Below, piece by piece: positions 27,885 to 37,202 of a stretch of DNA of 62,896 nt. Below the pieces are notes generated by a model. That model was not told the origin of the DNA. It did not search any database and worked only from the letters and a program-made list of their open reading frames with translations. Origin of the DNA: a virus. The stretch is from positions 1 through 62,896 of IMG/VR virus record IMGVR_UViG_3300030202_001144, one strand, 5' to 3'. Both the position numbers and the translations under genes were made by a program. Positions within the stretch are counted from its first letter, which is position 1. Every line of letters begins with the position of its first letter.

Positions 27885-30299
27885 TTATCTAGGTTCAAAT
27901 TGTTCTAAATCAAAACCACCTAAAGAATCAAAACCAGCAGATTCAAAATCAGTAGGCAAAGCGTTGTTCTGTCTTTGCTGTATTAATTGAGATTCCTGCG
28001 TGCCTTGCATTTTAATTCTTTTATCTTTTCTGTTTTCTATTTCTTGTTCTTTTCTTCCTTCTGCATCTGCTTTAATTTGAGCTAACTGCATATTGTAATT
28101 AAACTCTTCAGCCATTAATTCTTTTTTAATACTAGCTTCAGTTTGCATACGCTGTATTTCAAATTGAGATTTAGCTTGTTCTATTTGAACTTCAGTTTCA
28201 GCTAACGCTTGTCTTTTCTGCATTTCAGCTAACGTTGCTTGTTCAGCAGCTTGAGCATTAGCAGCAGCTTGAGCTTGTATATTAGCTTGTTGAGCTGCTT
28301 GATCTTTTTCTAATTTCTTCTTACGCTTTTGCTTTAGTAATTGATTAGCTAGTTTTAAATTTTTAACTTGTCTAATATCTATAGCATCGTCTAAATCTAT
28401 ACCACCAGAAGCTAAAGCAACTTGTATGTTTTGTTCAAGCTGTGCTTTTTGCTCTTCGTCTGGTTCTAATTCTAAAAATATACCAAAGTCTTGTAAACTT
28501 TTTTCTTGTAACTCTTCTAATGTACCTGTATTGTATGCAGATATAGAATCTATTAAAGCAGCTCTAGTTAAAGGATATTGAAGAACATCTGCTATTCTTA
28601 ATGAAATGTTTTCACATACTCTTAACGTTAAATACAAACTAGCTTTCATCAAATGTCTTAAAGCTGTGTTAGAATTAGCTGCAGCAATTTTTTGTAAACC
28701 TACTAACGCTTTTACATCAGGAGTACTTGCATCTGTAGCTTCGTTTAATCCGGTCACGTCTCTTATCATTTGTAAATAATATTGATAAGTTTGTATTAAG
28801 CTAGCTATTTTTTGTCCACCTGAAGACGTTTGTAATTCTTGAATAGGTACTTTACCTCTATTTATATCACCTTCTTGCGTCATTGATCTACCAACAATAC
28901 TACCTGTTTGAAAGTACATGTTTAATGCTTCTGCAGGATTATAGTTAGTACCATTACCTAAATCAACTTCAGCTAAACCATCAACATCTACAAAAACACC
29001 ATCTGGAACCATACGAGATAACACTTGTTGTAGTTTTAAATGCGTCAATTGAATCATATCAGCAAAACCTGTAATACGACTTACTGTTGATTCAATCATA
29101 CCCTTATATAATTTAGGAGCACATATACAGTAATTCATATTTACTTTACTAACATTAGAGTTAGGTCTAGTCATATTTTCAGAAAGTTTCCATTCCAACA
29201 TCATATCGTGACCTAATATTTTAGCGCCTGTATATAATACTTCTATAGCTCTACCAACTCTTTCAAAATTGTCATTAACTGGAGGATTAAATGTATCTGG
29301 CTTTTCTAGTGCTTTTTCTAAACCTTGTTCAGTTTGTTTTATTTTAAAAACTTGATTACTATATGTTTTATATTCAAAATATAATACCTGAACCTGATTA
29401 TAAGAATCTTGTTGAGCATAAAAGTTTCTAGTGTAATTAGCATCACCAGGATATTTTTCTATTTTTTCTAACTCTTGATCAGTTAACCATGGAAATTGTT
29501 TTTTTACTTCTACTAAACTCATTGATTTAACTTCACCTACATAGTATATATCTTCAAAATTTGGATCTTCTGTGTAAGAATATACTAGATTAGCAGGATC
29601 AACATAATCAATATCAATTCCATTTGCTAAATTAAAATTAGTTTTTGTTGCACCTATACCTATTACTGTTAAATCTTCTATTAATCTTCTTTTAACTAAC
29701 TCATATTTGTTAGCTTGTAATACGTTGTCAATAGCCTCTTCTTCTGCAATTTCTATAGACTGCTTGTAACTTAGCTGCATATGTAAGTCTAAATCCTCTT
29801 GAGTTTCAGGAATATTATTAGGATCAGCGCTATTAAAGAAATTTAAACCTGTAGCTTCTTTAGTAGCCTGTATCATTTCTTTAGCATACATATCACGCAT
29901 TATAGCGTCTGCGTATTTTGTTCTTTGCTTTAATGACTCAGGATCTTGAGCAAATGCTTTTATATCAAAAATTCTTTGAGACATACCATTAACTATTATA
30001 TCTACAAATTTCGGTATAATAGGAACTGGTTTCCAGTCTAAATTAAGATATGATAAATCACCGTTTACAGCAAGTTCATCTTTATATTTTTGAACGGGTT
30101 GTTCACCTCTAGCATATAGTCTTAGTCTATGAAAATTTAACCAGCTGTTTTGGTATCTGTTACCCATACCTCCTCTATCTCCAGAAAACCACTCTCCTTC
30201 AATAGCTCTACCTACAGCGTAACCATATTCCATTGTTTGCTTTTCCGCGTCCGGTACCACCTGACTAGGAAATGAACCTGCATAATTATATGTTATCAT
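27885..30299 (-). CDS. Portal protein
   Basis: An 804-residue protein directly downstream of the large terminase. Features include NLDWKPVPIIPKFVDIIVNG, followed by MSQRIFDIKAF, early in the protein (clip/wing region of crAss-like portals), ISLRIADVLQYPLTRA in the core, and a long C-terminal Gln/Ala/Glu coiled coil (residues about 660-780), the barrel/crown-like tail of large portals. It forms the dodecameric DNA entry ring and terminase docking site. Confidence is high from motif, length and position. Confidence 0.88.
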   Translation of the reverse strand: MITYNYAGSFPSQVVPDAEKQTMEYGYAVGRAIEGEWFSGDRGGMGNRYQNSWLNFHRLRLYARGEQPVQKYKDELAVNGDLSYLNLDWKPVPIIPKFVDIIVNGMSQRIFDIKAFAQDPESLKQRTKYADAIMRDMYAKEMIQATKEATGLNFFNSADPNNIPETQEDLDLHMQLSYKQSIEIAEEEAIDNVLQANKYELVKRRLIEDLTVIGIGATKTNFNLANGIDIDYVDPANLVYSYTEDPNFEDIYYVGEVKSMSLVEVKKQFPWLTDQELEKIEKYPGDANYTRNFYAQQDSYNQVQVLYFEYKTYSNQVFKIKQTEQGLEKALEKPDTFNPPVNDNFERVGRAIEVLYTGAKILGHDMMLEWKLSENMTRPNSNVSKVNMNYCICAPKLYKGMIESTVSRITGFADMIQLTHLKLQQVLSRMVPDGVFVDVDGLAEVDLGNGTNYNPAEALNMYFQTGSIVGRSMTQEGDINRGKVPIQELQTSSGGQKIASLIQTYQYYLQMIRDVTGLNEATDASTPDVKALVGLQKIAAANSNTALRHLMKASLYLTLRVCENISLRIADVLQYPLTRAALIDSISAYNTGTLEELQEKSLQDFGIFLELEPDEEQKAQLEQNIQVALASGGIDLDDAIDIRQVKNLKLANQLLKQKRKKKLEKDQAAQQANIQAQAAANAQAAEQATLAEMQKRQALAETEVQIEQAKSQFEIQRMQTEASIKKELMAEEFNYNMQLAQIKADAEGRKEQEIENRKDKRIKMQGTQESQLIQQRQNNALPTDFESAGFDSLGGFDLEQFEPR

Positions 30300-32510
30300 C
30301 TATTTTATTATTTTTGAAATATTTCCTTTATTACTATATTTTTTAAAACCTAATGGTTTTGGTGTTAAAGTTCTAGTAAATATGGGTTTATACATATTTT
30401 TATTACAACCCATTATTGCTAAACCACTACTAATAGAAGCATCGTGTTTTGTTCGATTATTTATATCAAACTTAGCCCAGTCTTCTAATGTTTTTTGAAA
30501 ATACATATCACCATATTTTAAACCTAAATTACCAATGTAAGTTTCTATATATGATTCTATAGCAGCGGCATGCGCTTGTTTAATATCTTCACTTGAGTTA
30601 GGTATTCCACCTATTTCTCTTTCTGTTACTGAAAGTTTCATAAAAAGTTTATCAGGTCTGTTCATGCTAAAACCTCTATAACCTCTTCTTTTAAAATGAT
30701 ACAGCAATCTTGGCTTATTGTTTTCTGCTAATATTGGCATACCATAAAAAATACAAGCCATCAAAACATCTTCAAAAAATATTTCAGCTGTTTGTGGTCT
30801 TGATATATATTCTAAAAAAAACATATTTGGAGGTACGTTTTCCATAGAAAATTTAGTAAGTCCGTGTAACGAACCGTTTGATCCTCTAGAATCTACTGTT
30901 CCAGATATGTCATAAGGGTCACATCCAAAACATCCTGTATGTTCGTTTCCTGGATATTTAACACCATTTTTAATTATAACATTGTTTTGTAAATGTTTAG
31001 GTGGAACCCATGAAACATTAAATCTACCGTTTTCATTTGGCATAAAAATAACTCTAGTATCTTTAACACCATTCTCCCACATAAAAGATCCTTTAGTTAC
31101 TATTTTGTAGCTATTTGTATCTTCGTTAAAATCTATTTGTTCGTATATCTTTACTAGATTAAATAAAGAAGCTTTAGATTCATCTCTAAAAGCATGTTGA
31201 GTTGTTCTTGGAAACTGTCTGTAAAACTCATTTAAAGCGTTTTGATCTTGCTTTAATCCTTCAACTTCATTTTCCCAATATTTAATAACTCCAATATCAA
31301 TTTTATCTCCTCTAGGTCCAATGATTGGTTTTCTAGGTGTGTCGAACACAGGTAATCCATAAGAATCAATGTATCCTTCGTAATTCCATTCCATAGGAAT
31401 GAACAAACTATAGAGTCCCGAACGTGTTTGTCCATTTGCGTTTCTTTGTGTAACATCTGAATCATCATATAATTTTTTAAAATTATCACCACCTTTGTCT
31501 AACGAGTTGCTTGTTGAACCCATCATACATTTTCCAATAATTCTACTACCTAATCTTAGTGTGGTTTTTGTAACCCTCCAGTTGTTGAGGATGTTGTTCG
31601 GCTTCTCCCACTTCCCTGATTCATCATGTACAAGGAGTTTGAGTTTCTCCCCATCGTAGGAGTTATCACCTGTGTTCTTCCAGTCGATGGTGGTATCAAG
31701 TCCTTGTAACTCCTCCACGGTTTCATTGGTTTCGAGTTTACGTCTGGTAAACTTGGAGGCGGGTACACGATAGGCAAGCTCGGTTTTTGGACGATCCATT
31801 CCGTCCTGTATTGGTTTGAAAAAGAAGGGATAATTAACCGAAATTGGAACCACTTTGTCTGTGAACATCTTCTTTGCATCAGGACCGGACTTTGATAATA
31901 TACCATACCTGGAGTCACTTGATATGGTTGCCAGGTTGACCACCTCTCCAGAGGCCATGAAAGAAAACCCGGAACGTCTGTTCTTAAGGTAGCACATCCC
32001 GTAGCATCGTTGATCTGCTTTACAAGCTTCCCAGAAAATAAAGAATAATCTATTTGCTTCTCGAAAGTCTGGTGCCCCGACGTCAATTTTAGACCACTGC
32101 AGGTACATATAATGAGTGCCAGTAATATAAGTAGCTTCATCTTTATTATAAAACCAAAAACCTTCTTCTCTACGAGTAAATTCTTGATCAATATAATCAT
32201 ACCATTTTTCTTTAAAATCTTCTGGATATTGTTTCCAATCAAAAACAGTTTTAATTTTTGATAAAGATTTAGGATACTCTGTTTTATCCCATTTATTATC
32301 TTCAAAACTGTGTATGTTTTTTTGTTTAGGTAAAGCTATTTTAAGGTTTTGTATTTCATATATCTCACCTATTTGACCGCTTTTACTTATTATAACAATA
32401 TCGTGCTCTTTATTATAACCATATTCCCATTTTTTCTTTTTATTGTTTTTACTAACAATATGTGGCTTAATATGATCTTTTAATATTTTATATAAAGTTT
32501 GCGAATACAT
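30300..32510 (-). CDS. terL: Terminase large subunit
   Basis: A 736-residue DNA-packaging motor: N-terminal ATPase plus C-terminal RNase H-like nuclease. The Walker A equivalent is LKNRRSGFSF at about residue 173, Walker B is KLLVHDESGKW at about residue 293, and a coupling-like MMGSTSNS follows. The nuclease part starts near CFGCDPYDI with a metal-binding Asp. A segment of about 560 bp covering the ATPase core has much higher GC than the rest of the gene. The stop overlaps the portal start region end to end. Confidence 0.92.
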   Translation of the reverse strand: MYSQTLYKILKDHIKPHIVSKNNKKKKWEYGYNKEHDIVIISKSGQIGEIYEIQNLKIALPKQKNIHSFEDNKWDKTEYPKSLSKIKTVFDWKQYPEDFKEKWYDYIDQEFTRREEGFWFYNKDEATYITGTHYMYLQWSKIDVGAPDFREANRLFFIFWEACKADQRCYGMCYLKNRRSGFSFMASGEVVNLATISSDSRYGILSKSGPDAKKMFTDKVVPISVNYPFFFKPIQDGMDRPKTELAYRVPASKFTRRKLETNETVEELQGLDTTIDWKNTGDNSYDGEKLKLLVHDESGKWEKPNNILNNWRVTKTTLRLGSRIIGKCMMGSTSNSLDKGGDNFKKLYDDSDVTQRNANGQTRSGLYSLFIPMEWNYEGYIDSYGLPVFDTPRKPIIGPRGDKIDIGVIKYWENEVEGLKQDQNALNEFYRQFPRTTQHAFRDESKASLFNLVKIYEQIDFNEDTNSYKIVTKGSFMWENGVKDTRVIFMPNENGRFNVSWVPPKHLQNNVIIKNGVKYPGNEHTGCFGCDPYDISGTVDSRGSNGSLHGLTKFSMENVPPNMFFLEYISRPQTAEIFFEDVLMACIFYGMPILAENNKPRLLYHFKRRGYRGFSMNRPDKLFMKLSVTEREIGGIPNSSEDIKQAHAAAIESYIETYIGNLGLKYGDMYFQKTLEDWAKFDINNRTKHDASISSGLAIMGCNKNMYKPIFTRTLTPKPLGFKKYSNKGNISKIIK
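31555..32115 (-). other. terL: High-GC mosaic tract inside terL
   Basis: Hand counts give about 45% GC over 31561-32100, versus about 30% in 31501-31560 and about 27% in 32101-32160. Codon choice changes with it (more C/G third positions), while the reading frame and ATPase motifs stay intact. The edges are sharp. This looks like a segment exchanged with a different phage, or a co-conversion tract left by a lost intron or intein. Confidence 0.7.
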
Positions 32511-32788
32511 TACTTAGATCTTCCTTCTGCAAAACCCTTGAAGGTTTTTTCTTTTTTAACTTCTTCTTTTGGCTTATCTTCTAGCATATTTTTTTCTTCT
32601 TCAATACGGTTAAGTATTTCAAAAGCATCAAATATAGCTAGTTTTTTTGTAGCTGCTGCATTTTTAAGTCTGTCTGCAGATATATCATCATCACTATCAA
32701 CAATAGGTTCTTTTGCAACTTTTATTAATTCATCTACTGCTACTTGCCCAGCTTGGATTATATTCTTCTTCGTTTCCTTTATTTTCAT
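32510..32788 (-). CDS. Small terminase-like protein
   Basis: A 92-residue helical protein ending at the terL start. The conserved-looking segment SADRLKNAAATKKLAIFDAF followed by EILNRIEEE is of a type found in small proteins directly upstream of terL in related phages, so it is a candidate small terminase or terminase accessory. There is no clear HTH. It overlaps the upstream gene by about 59 bp in another frame. Confidence 0.6.
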   Translation of the reverse strand: MKIKETKKNIIQAGQVAVDELIKVAKEPIVDSDDDISADRLKNAAATKKLAIFDAFEILNRIEEEKNMLEDKPKEEVKKEKTFKGFAEGRSK

Positions 32789-33338
32789 ATTTAATTACAA
32801 TATCATTTGATTTCATACAATAAAGACGTTCTTCGTCTATAACAAACTCCCATTCACCGTATGGAGTATAACCTATTAAGTCTCCTGGATATATTTCTTT
32901 GCTTTCTAAGAAACTATTACCATATTTTAGTATACCTATTAAGTCTTGTTCTTTTTTGCTGCTTAGATTTGATTTGTTTTTTATAGGTTTTACAAAACAT
33001 CTATCATTAAAAGTATTCCAAACATCATTTTGTTTATATAAATAAACTTGATCTGGTTGGCAAAAATATAAATTATCTTTGAACCAAGATCTACTTTTCT
33101 TTTGTTTACCTTTAGTATCATAAAAAACTCTAAAAACGTTTTGATGAACTATAACAATATCTCCCACATTTATTCCGGTATAATAGGCTAAAGGGCATGC
33201 TTTAACAACAGCATGTCTATTAACAAATTTAAAGCTTTCTATTTTAGAATTTACTATTAATTTTTTATCCTCTACCTGAACTTCATTGTTATATGTTTCA
33301 CCTAGGGGTTCTACGATAAAATCATATAAGCTTTTCAT
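32730..33338 (-). CDS. Tandem GroES-like fold protein (cryptic)
   Basis: A 202-residue protein not obviously an enzyme. The C-terminal half reads LIGILKYGNSFLESKEIYPG, DLIGYTPYGEWEFVIDEERL, YCMKSNDIVIKYE, which follows the strand order of co-chaperonin GroES (GDKV...Y.GTE..IDG.EYL...DILA). The N-terminal half has a similar layout (AYYTGINVGDIVIVHQNVFR...LYFCQPDQVYLYK). It may be a duplicated GroES-like beta barrel working in capsid assembly. Assignment is by pattern only; the classical mobile loop is not evident. Confidence 0.55.
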   Translation of the reverse strand: MKSLYDFIVEPLGETYNNEVQVEDKKLIVNSKIESFKFVNRHAVVKACPLAYYTGINVGDIVIVHQNVFRVFYDTKGKQKKSRSWFKDNLYFCQPDQVYLYKQNDVWNTFNDRCFVKPIKNKSNLSSKKEQDLIGILKYGNSFLESKEIYPGDLIGYTPYGEWEFVIDEERLYCMKSNDIVIKYENKGNEEEYNPSWASSSR

Positions 33339-33565
33339 TAGTACTCTAAATCATATTCTATTGAAATAGCCATGTTAGAGTTAAACTTCTTCCACGGCAA
33401 AACCTCATTAGATTTTTTTATATGTATGTTGTAAGAATTATCTTTTTCATTAAACAATATGTGTGATATTTCATGACCACCATATACTTGTTGTCCAACT
33501 GCATAATGCATTGCGTCATTCTTATAATCAGTGCCAATACTGATTTTTCTTATATTATTTTCCAT
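33338..33565 (-). CDS. Small protein, unknown function
   Basis: A 75-residue product starting at MENNIRKISIG. This start at 33565 limits the overlap with the upstream gene to 11 bp; an alternative at 33580 exists. It contains VGQQVYGGHEISHILFNEKD and NIHIKKSNEVLPWKKF, likely a small beta-rich protein. No family is recognised. The stop overlaps the start of the GroES-like gene by one base. Confidence 0.6.
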   Translation of the reverse strand: MENNIRKISIGTDYKNDAMHYAVGQQVYGGHEISHILFNEKDNSYNIHIKKSNEVLPWKKFNSNMAISIEYDLEY

Positions 33566-33806
33566 TTTCAACCTCATCAATTGATTTTATAGAACCATCT
33601 TTTAAATCAATAGATACATCTCCGTATTTTTCTTGCAATTCATTTTTAGCTTTATCTACAAGTACATTGTTTGATAAAAATTCTTTTACTAATAAATCTT
33701 TTTGAACTTCTAAACTTCCTATTTGTACAGCTATTTCATTAGCTTTGTTATTTAAGTTTTTAACGTTCTCTAATTCTTCCTTTGTAATTTTTTTAGCTTT
33801 TGCCAT
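33555..33806 (-). CDS. Small coiled-coil protein
   Basis: An 83-residue protein: Lys/Glu-rich helices (KKITKEELENVKNLNNKANE, then IAVQIGSLEVQKDLLVKEF) and a short beta-hairpin-like end (KYGDVSIDLKDGSIKSI). Such short hairpin-of-helices proteins are common in phage late operons with unknown role, possibly chaperone- or scaffold-like. Confidence 0.62.
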   Translation of the reverse strand: MAKAKKITKEELENVKNLNNKANEIAVQIGSLEVQKDLLVKEFLSNNVLVDKAKNELQEKYGDVSIDLKDGSIKSIDEVENGK

Positions 33807-33839
33807 AATTTAATAAAATTTAATTGTTTTTAATTGTGT

Positions 33840-34433
33840 TTACTGTAGTAAAACTAAACTTCCTGCAGTTGTAGTAGTACTATTTAATGATTTAAAAGCG
33901 ACTGGTAAAACACCTGAATTTGCAGCCACTGCTATTGTAGTTTCAGAATCATCTGAAGCTAATGTACCAACTATATTACCAGCTGAACCACCTACATAAA
34001 CTGCAACACATTCGTTGTTCCAATATTTAGTAGATACAGGAAAATCAAGATTACCAGCTACTAATGTAACTGTAACTGTTCCTGCGATTGGGTTTTGACC
34101 ATCACTTCCTAGTGGAGCTAAAGCAGCTGCATTAAATATAAAAGTTTCTGTAGCTAAAGCTTTATTGTATGCTTTAGGACCTACATATGTAGCTTTTACA
34201 CTATTAACAGAAGCATTAGGAACACTACTATCAGTTGTTAATTCAAAAGTATAATCAGTTGATTTTGCATATGCTGTTCCACCTGAAGGAACACATACAG
34301 CTGTTTGTGAAGCTGCTAAATTAGCACTAGTATTCGCGCTAATATTTAAAGCAGTATCTTGTTTTACTGTACTTGCAACAAACGGTATTGCTCTAACCGC
34401 GAAATCATTTAAACTTGCTATGTAACTTCCCAT
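33840..34433 (-). CDS. Putative head decoration or accessory structural protein
   Basis: A 197-residue, Ala/Ser/Thr/Val-rich, beta-predicted protein with almost no charged runs. The end (VLPVAFKSLNSTTTTAGSLV) resembles small surface proteins of phage heads. It lies between the holin and the small genes upstream of terminase. No known family is identified; the role is inferred from composition and location. Confidence 0.62.
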   Translation of the reverse strand: MGSYIASLNDFAVRAIPFVASTVKQDTALNISANTSANLAASQTAVCVPSGGTAYAKSTDYTFELTTDSSVPNASVNSVKATYVGPKAYNKALATETFIFNAAALAPLGSDGQNPIAGTVTVTLVAGNLDFPVSTKYWNNECVAVYVGGSAGNIVGTLASDDSETTIAVAANSGVLPVAFKSLNSTTTTAGSLVLLQ

Positions 34434-34441
34434 TATTTTTT

Positions 34442-34900
34442 TTATTTTTTGTTAAATATATTACTTGCCTTTTCTGTCGTACGTCCGCCGAAATAGGCTA
34501 AAACAACGGCCATCATGACCTTCTCAAAAGTATCGTTCCATAATTCATTTATATGAAATGGTATAGTTTCTACACTATCTAATATTCCAGCAAATGAAAA
34601 AACTATTATACACCATACTAAAACTAAAGGTCGTACGTTTTTTGACATCCATGAATCACTCATAGAATCTGCTTGCCATCTTGATGTTATGGCTTCTATT
34701 TCTTTATTTTGTTGTTCAAAAATTATTTGTTGTAATTTTACTTTATCTTCAGCAGGAGCATCTGATTTAGTAATAGCTTCAATAGCTTCTTTTGGAGATG
34801 TAACACCTTGTAATACATTACCTAATGTAGGGTTTATTACAGATGCAGCGCCAAACAATAATTGACCAACAGTTGTATCTTTAAATTTCTTTTTACTCAT
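34442..34900 (-). CDS. Holin, 3-TM type
   Basis: A 152-residue protein. The motif EAITSRWQADSMSDSWMSKN followed by VRPLVLVW is diagnostic of the 3-TM holin family (GTA_holin_3TM type). Two clear membrane segments follow: VLVWCIIVFSFAGILDSV and FEKVMMAVVLAYFGG, with GGRTTEK at the end. It would open the inner membrane so that the endolysin at 1219-1683 reaches murein. The gene lies far from the endolysin, but both are in the late block. Confidence 0.82.
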   Translation of the reverse strand: MSKKKFKDTTVGQLLFGAASVINPTLGNVLQGVTSPKEAIEAITKSDAPAEDKVKLQQIIFEQQNKEIEAITSRWQADSMSDSWMSKNVRPLVLVWCIIVFSFAGILDSVETIPFHINELWNDTFEKVMMAVVLAYFGGRTTEKASNIFNKK

Positions 34901-34929
34901 CTTTTATAATCACTTGATTAACAATGTTT

Positions 34930-36243
34930 TTACTTTTTCTTTCTAGTTGCGTTTATTACTATAGGTTCTGAGCCTGATCCCATGCCTCCACCAGCATCAT
35001 GTATACCATAAAACTCTTGCATAAACTCTTTATCTTCATCTGAAATATAATCTTTATATTTATCAGGTGTAAAAAAGAATTGATCATATGTTTTAAAACC
35101 ACCCGCAGCGCCTTGATCACGTGAAGCTCTACTTAAAAGTTGAGCTTGCATATAACCTCTTTTTGCTTGATCTTTTTCTTTTTCAGTTGCATTTGGATTA
35201 TTTTGTTCCCATTTAGCTAACCAACCACCTTTACCAAGTGTTTGATAATCGTTAGCATCCCAAACACTCATATATGGTAAATTACCTTTAGTACTTACAC
35301 CAGCTCTCATACCACCCATATCAGCACCTAAATAACCTCTACCTAAATTAATATTTTCTTCTCCTGTACCGTAAAAAGTTTTACCTTTGTATAAATCTTT
35401 AAAGTTTTCTTCCATAGATTTATTAGGATTATAACCTGAGTCTTTTAAATCACCTCGATCATCATAAGCTTCAGTGCGACGCATAACGTCAGCTAACGCG
35501 TATGGAAAGTTTTCTCTATATGTTCTTTTATCAAAATTAGAAGAATCTGATTCTAAAGCTTCTGGTTTTATTAAACCATCTCTACCATATAATTCATAAT
35601 TACTAGTAGTATCTACAGCATCGATACCTTTGTCAAATTCATCACCTTTAAGACTATAAGTTTTCATCCAACCATAATCATCTGATTTAGGTGCTTCATC
35701 TTGTACTTTGAACAAATCTTTAGGAGATAAAAATTGATCAGCTAATGTTGGACCACCTTCTGGTTTCCAGCCAACTTGATCTGAACCTGTATAATTTTCA
35801 CCACCCTTAATATTCTCGATTATTTCATTCATACTTACTCCACCGCCTTTACCACCAGATTTAGCCATCATAAATTTAGTAGCACCTTTATATGCTTCAT
35901 TAATTAAAGGATATTTACTAGCAACCTTTCCTATAATAGGATTATCATATAAAAACTTAACACCTCTATCCATTAAACTAGGATTAGACATTTCTATATC
36001 GGGTTGCATAGAAATACTAGCATCATATTCTTCTGCAGTTCTAGGATCTTTTATTCTGCTTAAATCTTCAAATTTTAGATTATCACCCATTGCTACAGCA
36101 TCTTTATAATCTAATACTGTTCCTTCTCTAGTATCATCATCAGTTTGTCTTACTGGCGAAATAACTCTCCCATCTCTACCTAGCGTTCGTTGATTACTAA
36201 GAGTAGGTTGAGGTCTAAAAGGGTTTTTTATTTTAAAAGCCAT
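34930..36243 (-). CDS. MAFK-motif protein 1, unknown function
   Basis: A 437-residue hydrophilic protein beginning MAFKIKNPFRPQP, a basic N-terminal motif shared with two consecutive upstream genes. The rest is Asp/Gly/Tyr-rich with no recognised fold. The stop/start overlap with its neighbour (36243) indicates coupled translation. It may be a virion cargo or minor structural protein. Confidence 0.68.
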   Translation of the reverse strand: MAFKIKNPFRPQPTLSNQRTLGRDGRVISPVRQTDDDTREGTVLDYKDAVAMGDNLKFEDLSRIKDPRTAEEYDASISMQPDIEMSNPSLMDRGVKFLYDNPIIGKVASKYPLINEAYKGATKFMMAKSGGKGGGVSMNEIIENIKGGENYTGSDQVGWKPEGGPTLADQFLSPKDLFKVQDEAPKSDDYGWMKTYSLKGDEFDKGIDAVDTTSNYELYGRDGLIKPEALESDSSNFDKRTYRENFPYALADVMRRTEAYDDRGDLKDSGYNPNKSMEENFKDLYKGKTFYGTGEENINLGRGYLGADMGGMRAGVSTKGNLPYMSVWDANDYQTLGKGGWLAKWEQNNPNATEKEKDQAKRGYMQAQLLSRASRDQGAAGGFKTYDQFFFTPDKYKDYISDEDKEFMQEFYGIHDAGGGMGSGSEPIVINATRKKK

Positions 36244-37202
36244 TACGAATACATTGATTGATTATCTTGCTCTATATCACCTAACATTTCTTTAGCTGAT
36301 AATTGATTCCATTTAGTTGTTCCAGGTGATTTTTGCTCTTGAAATGCTACATTATTTAAAGCATCAAGTAGTCTTTGTCTTTCTTCTGGTGTATCATATA
36401 AACGTAAAAGATGACTGTTACCACTCGATAAACCAGCTTCACTTATTCTTTTTTCTAATGCTTCAAGGCTTTCTATTTGTTCATTTGGTTTTAATCCTAT
36501 TTGAGCACCAAGTTTATAAAAATTACCATAAAGCTCACTTGGTTGATTTAAATATCTAGCAATACGTCCTTGAGCATCTGAACCTGATCTAGCTTCAGTA
36601 GGACTTCCTAAATACTCTCTAATTATTTTATCTTGTAAATGTCCTGTAGCTACGTGACTTAATTCTTCACCTTTTATTGCGTCATCAGTGTCTGGTAAAA
36701 ACCTAATTTGAGTTTTAGGACCTTCACCAATATAAATTGGCTTTCCATTCATATTATCTTGCATAAAAGTTGCATCAGCATCTTTTCTTCCTACATTAGT
36801 AGTTTCATTATAAGGAACGTTTAAAGTAGATATAATCATTTTGTCAATATCTTCTTCATTCATTTTTTCACCTGTTGCAAATCTAGCTTGCTCCATTAGT
36901 TTTTTTCTTATTTCAGGATCAGTATATCTATCGTAATATCTTTTTTGTGCAGCATCTAAACTATCATAGTCAATTTGACTTAAGTCTGTGTTCATGTTAG
37001 GATTAAAACTAGCCCACTCTTGATCACCTGTACGATATGAATCATCTATGCTACTTCTTTCATATCTCACTATTTGTTTAGGACTTTCTTGTCCATAAGC
37101 AAAACCATAACCTCCTGGTTCATCGCGATTAGGTAATTGTTGAAACCAATCATGATTTTGTTTTAGTGGTGATTTTAAGGGGTTTTTTAATTTAAATGCC
37201 AT
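36243..37202 (-). CDS. MAFK-motif protein 2, possible inactive metallopeptidase-like
   Basis: A 319-residue protein beginning MAFKLKNPLKSPLKQ. Around residue 180 it has KGEELSHVATGHLQDKII, resembling an HExxH helix with the first His replaced (EELSH), so it could be a degenerate or variant zinc peptidase. It lies next to a small gene with an intact HELIH motif. The overlap of one base at both ends marks a tightly coupled trio. Confidence 0.66.
   Translation of the reverse strand: MAFKLKNPLKSPLKQNHDWFQQLPNRDEPGGYGFAYGQESPKQIVRYERSSIDDSYRTGDQEWASFNPNMNTDLSQIDYDSLDAAQKRYYDRYTDPEIRKKLMEQARFATGEKMNEEDIDKMIISTLNVPYNETTNVGRKDADATFMQDNMNGKPIYIGEGPKTQIRFLPDTDDAIKGEELSHVATGHLQDKIIREYLGSPTEARSGSDAQGRIARYLNQPSELYGNFYKLGAQIGLKPNEQIESLEALEKRISEAGLSSGNSHLLRLYDTPEERQRLLDALNNVAFQEQKSPGTTKWNQLSAKEMLGDIEQDNQSMYS

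Noticed and set aside
30864-30871. Reverse-strand copy of the ACGGACTT box inside terL
   Set aside because: No GATAATAT-like partner at the required spacing; judged chance.
31556-32305. 249-codon minus-strand ORF inside terL in another frame
   Set aside because: Product is composition noise from the high-GC tract; the terL frame carries all motifs.
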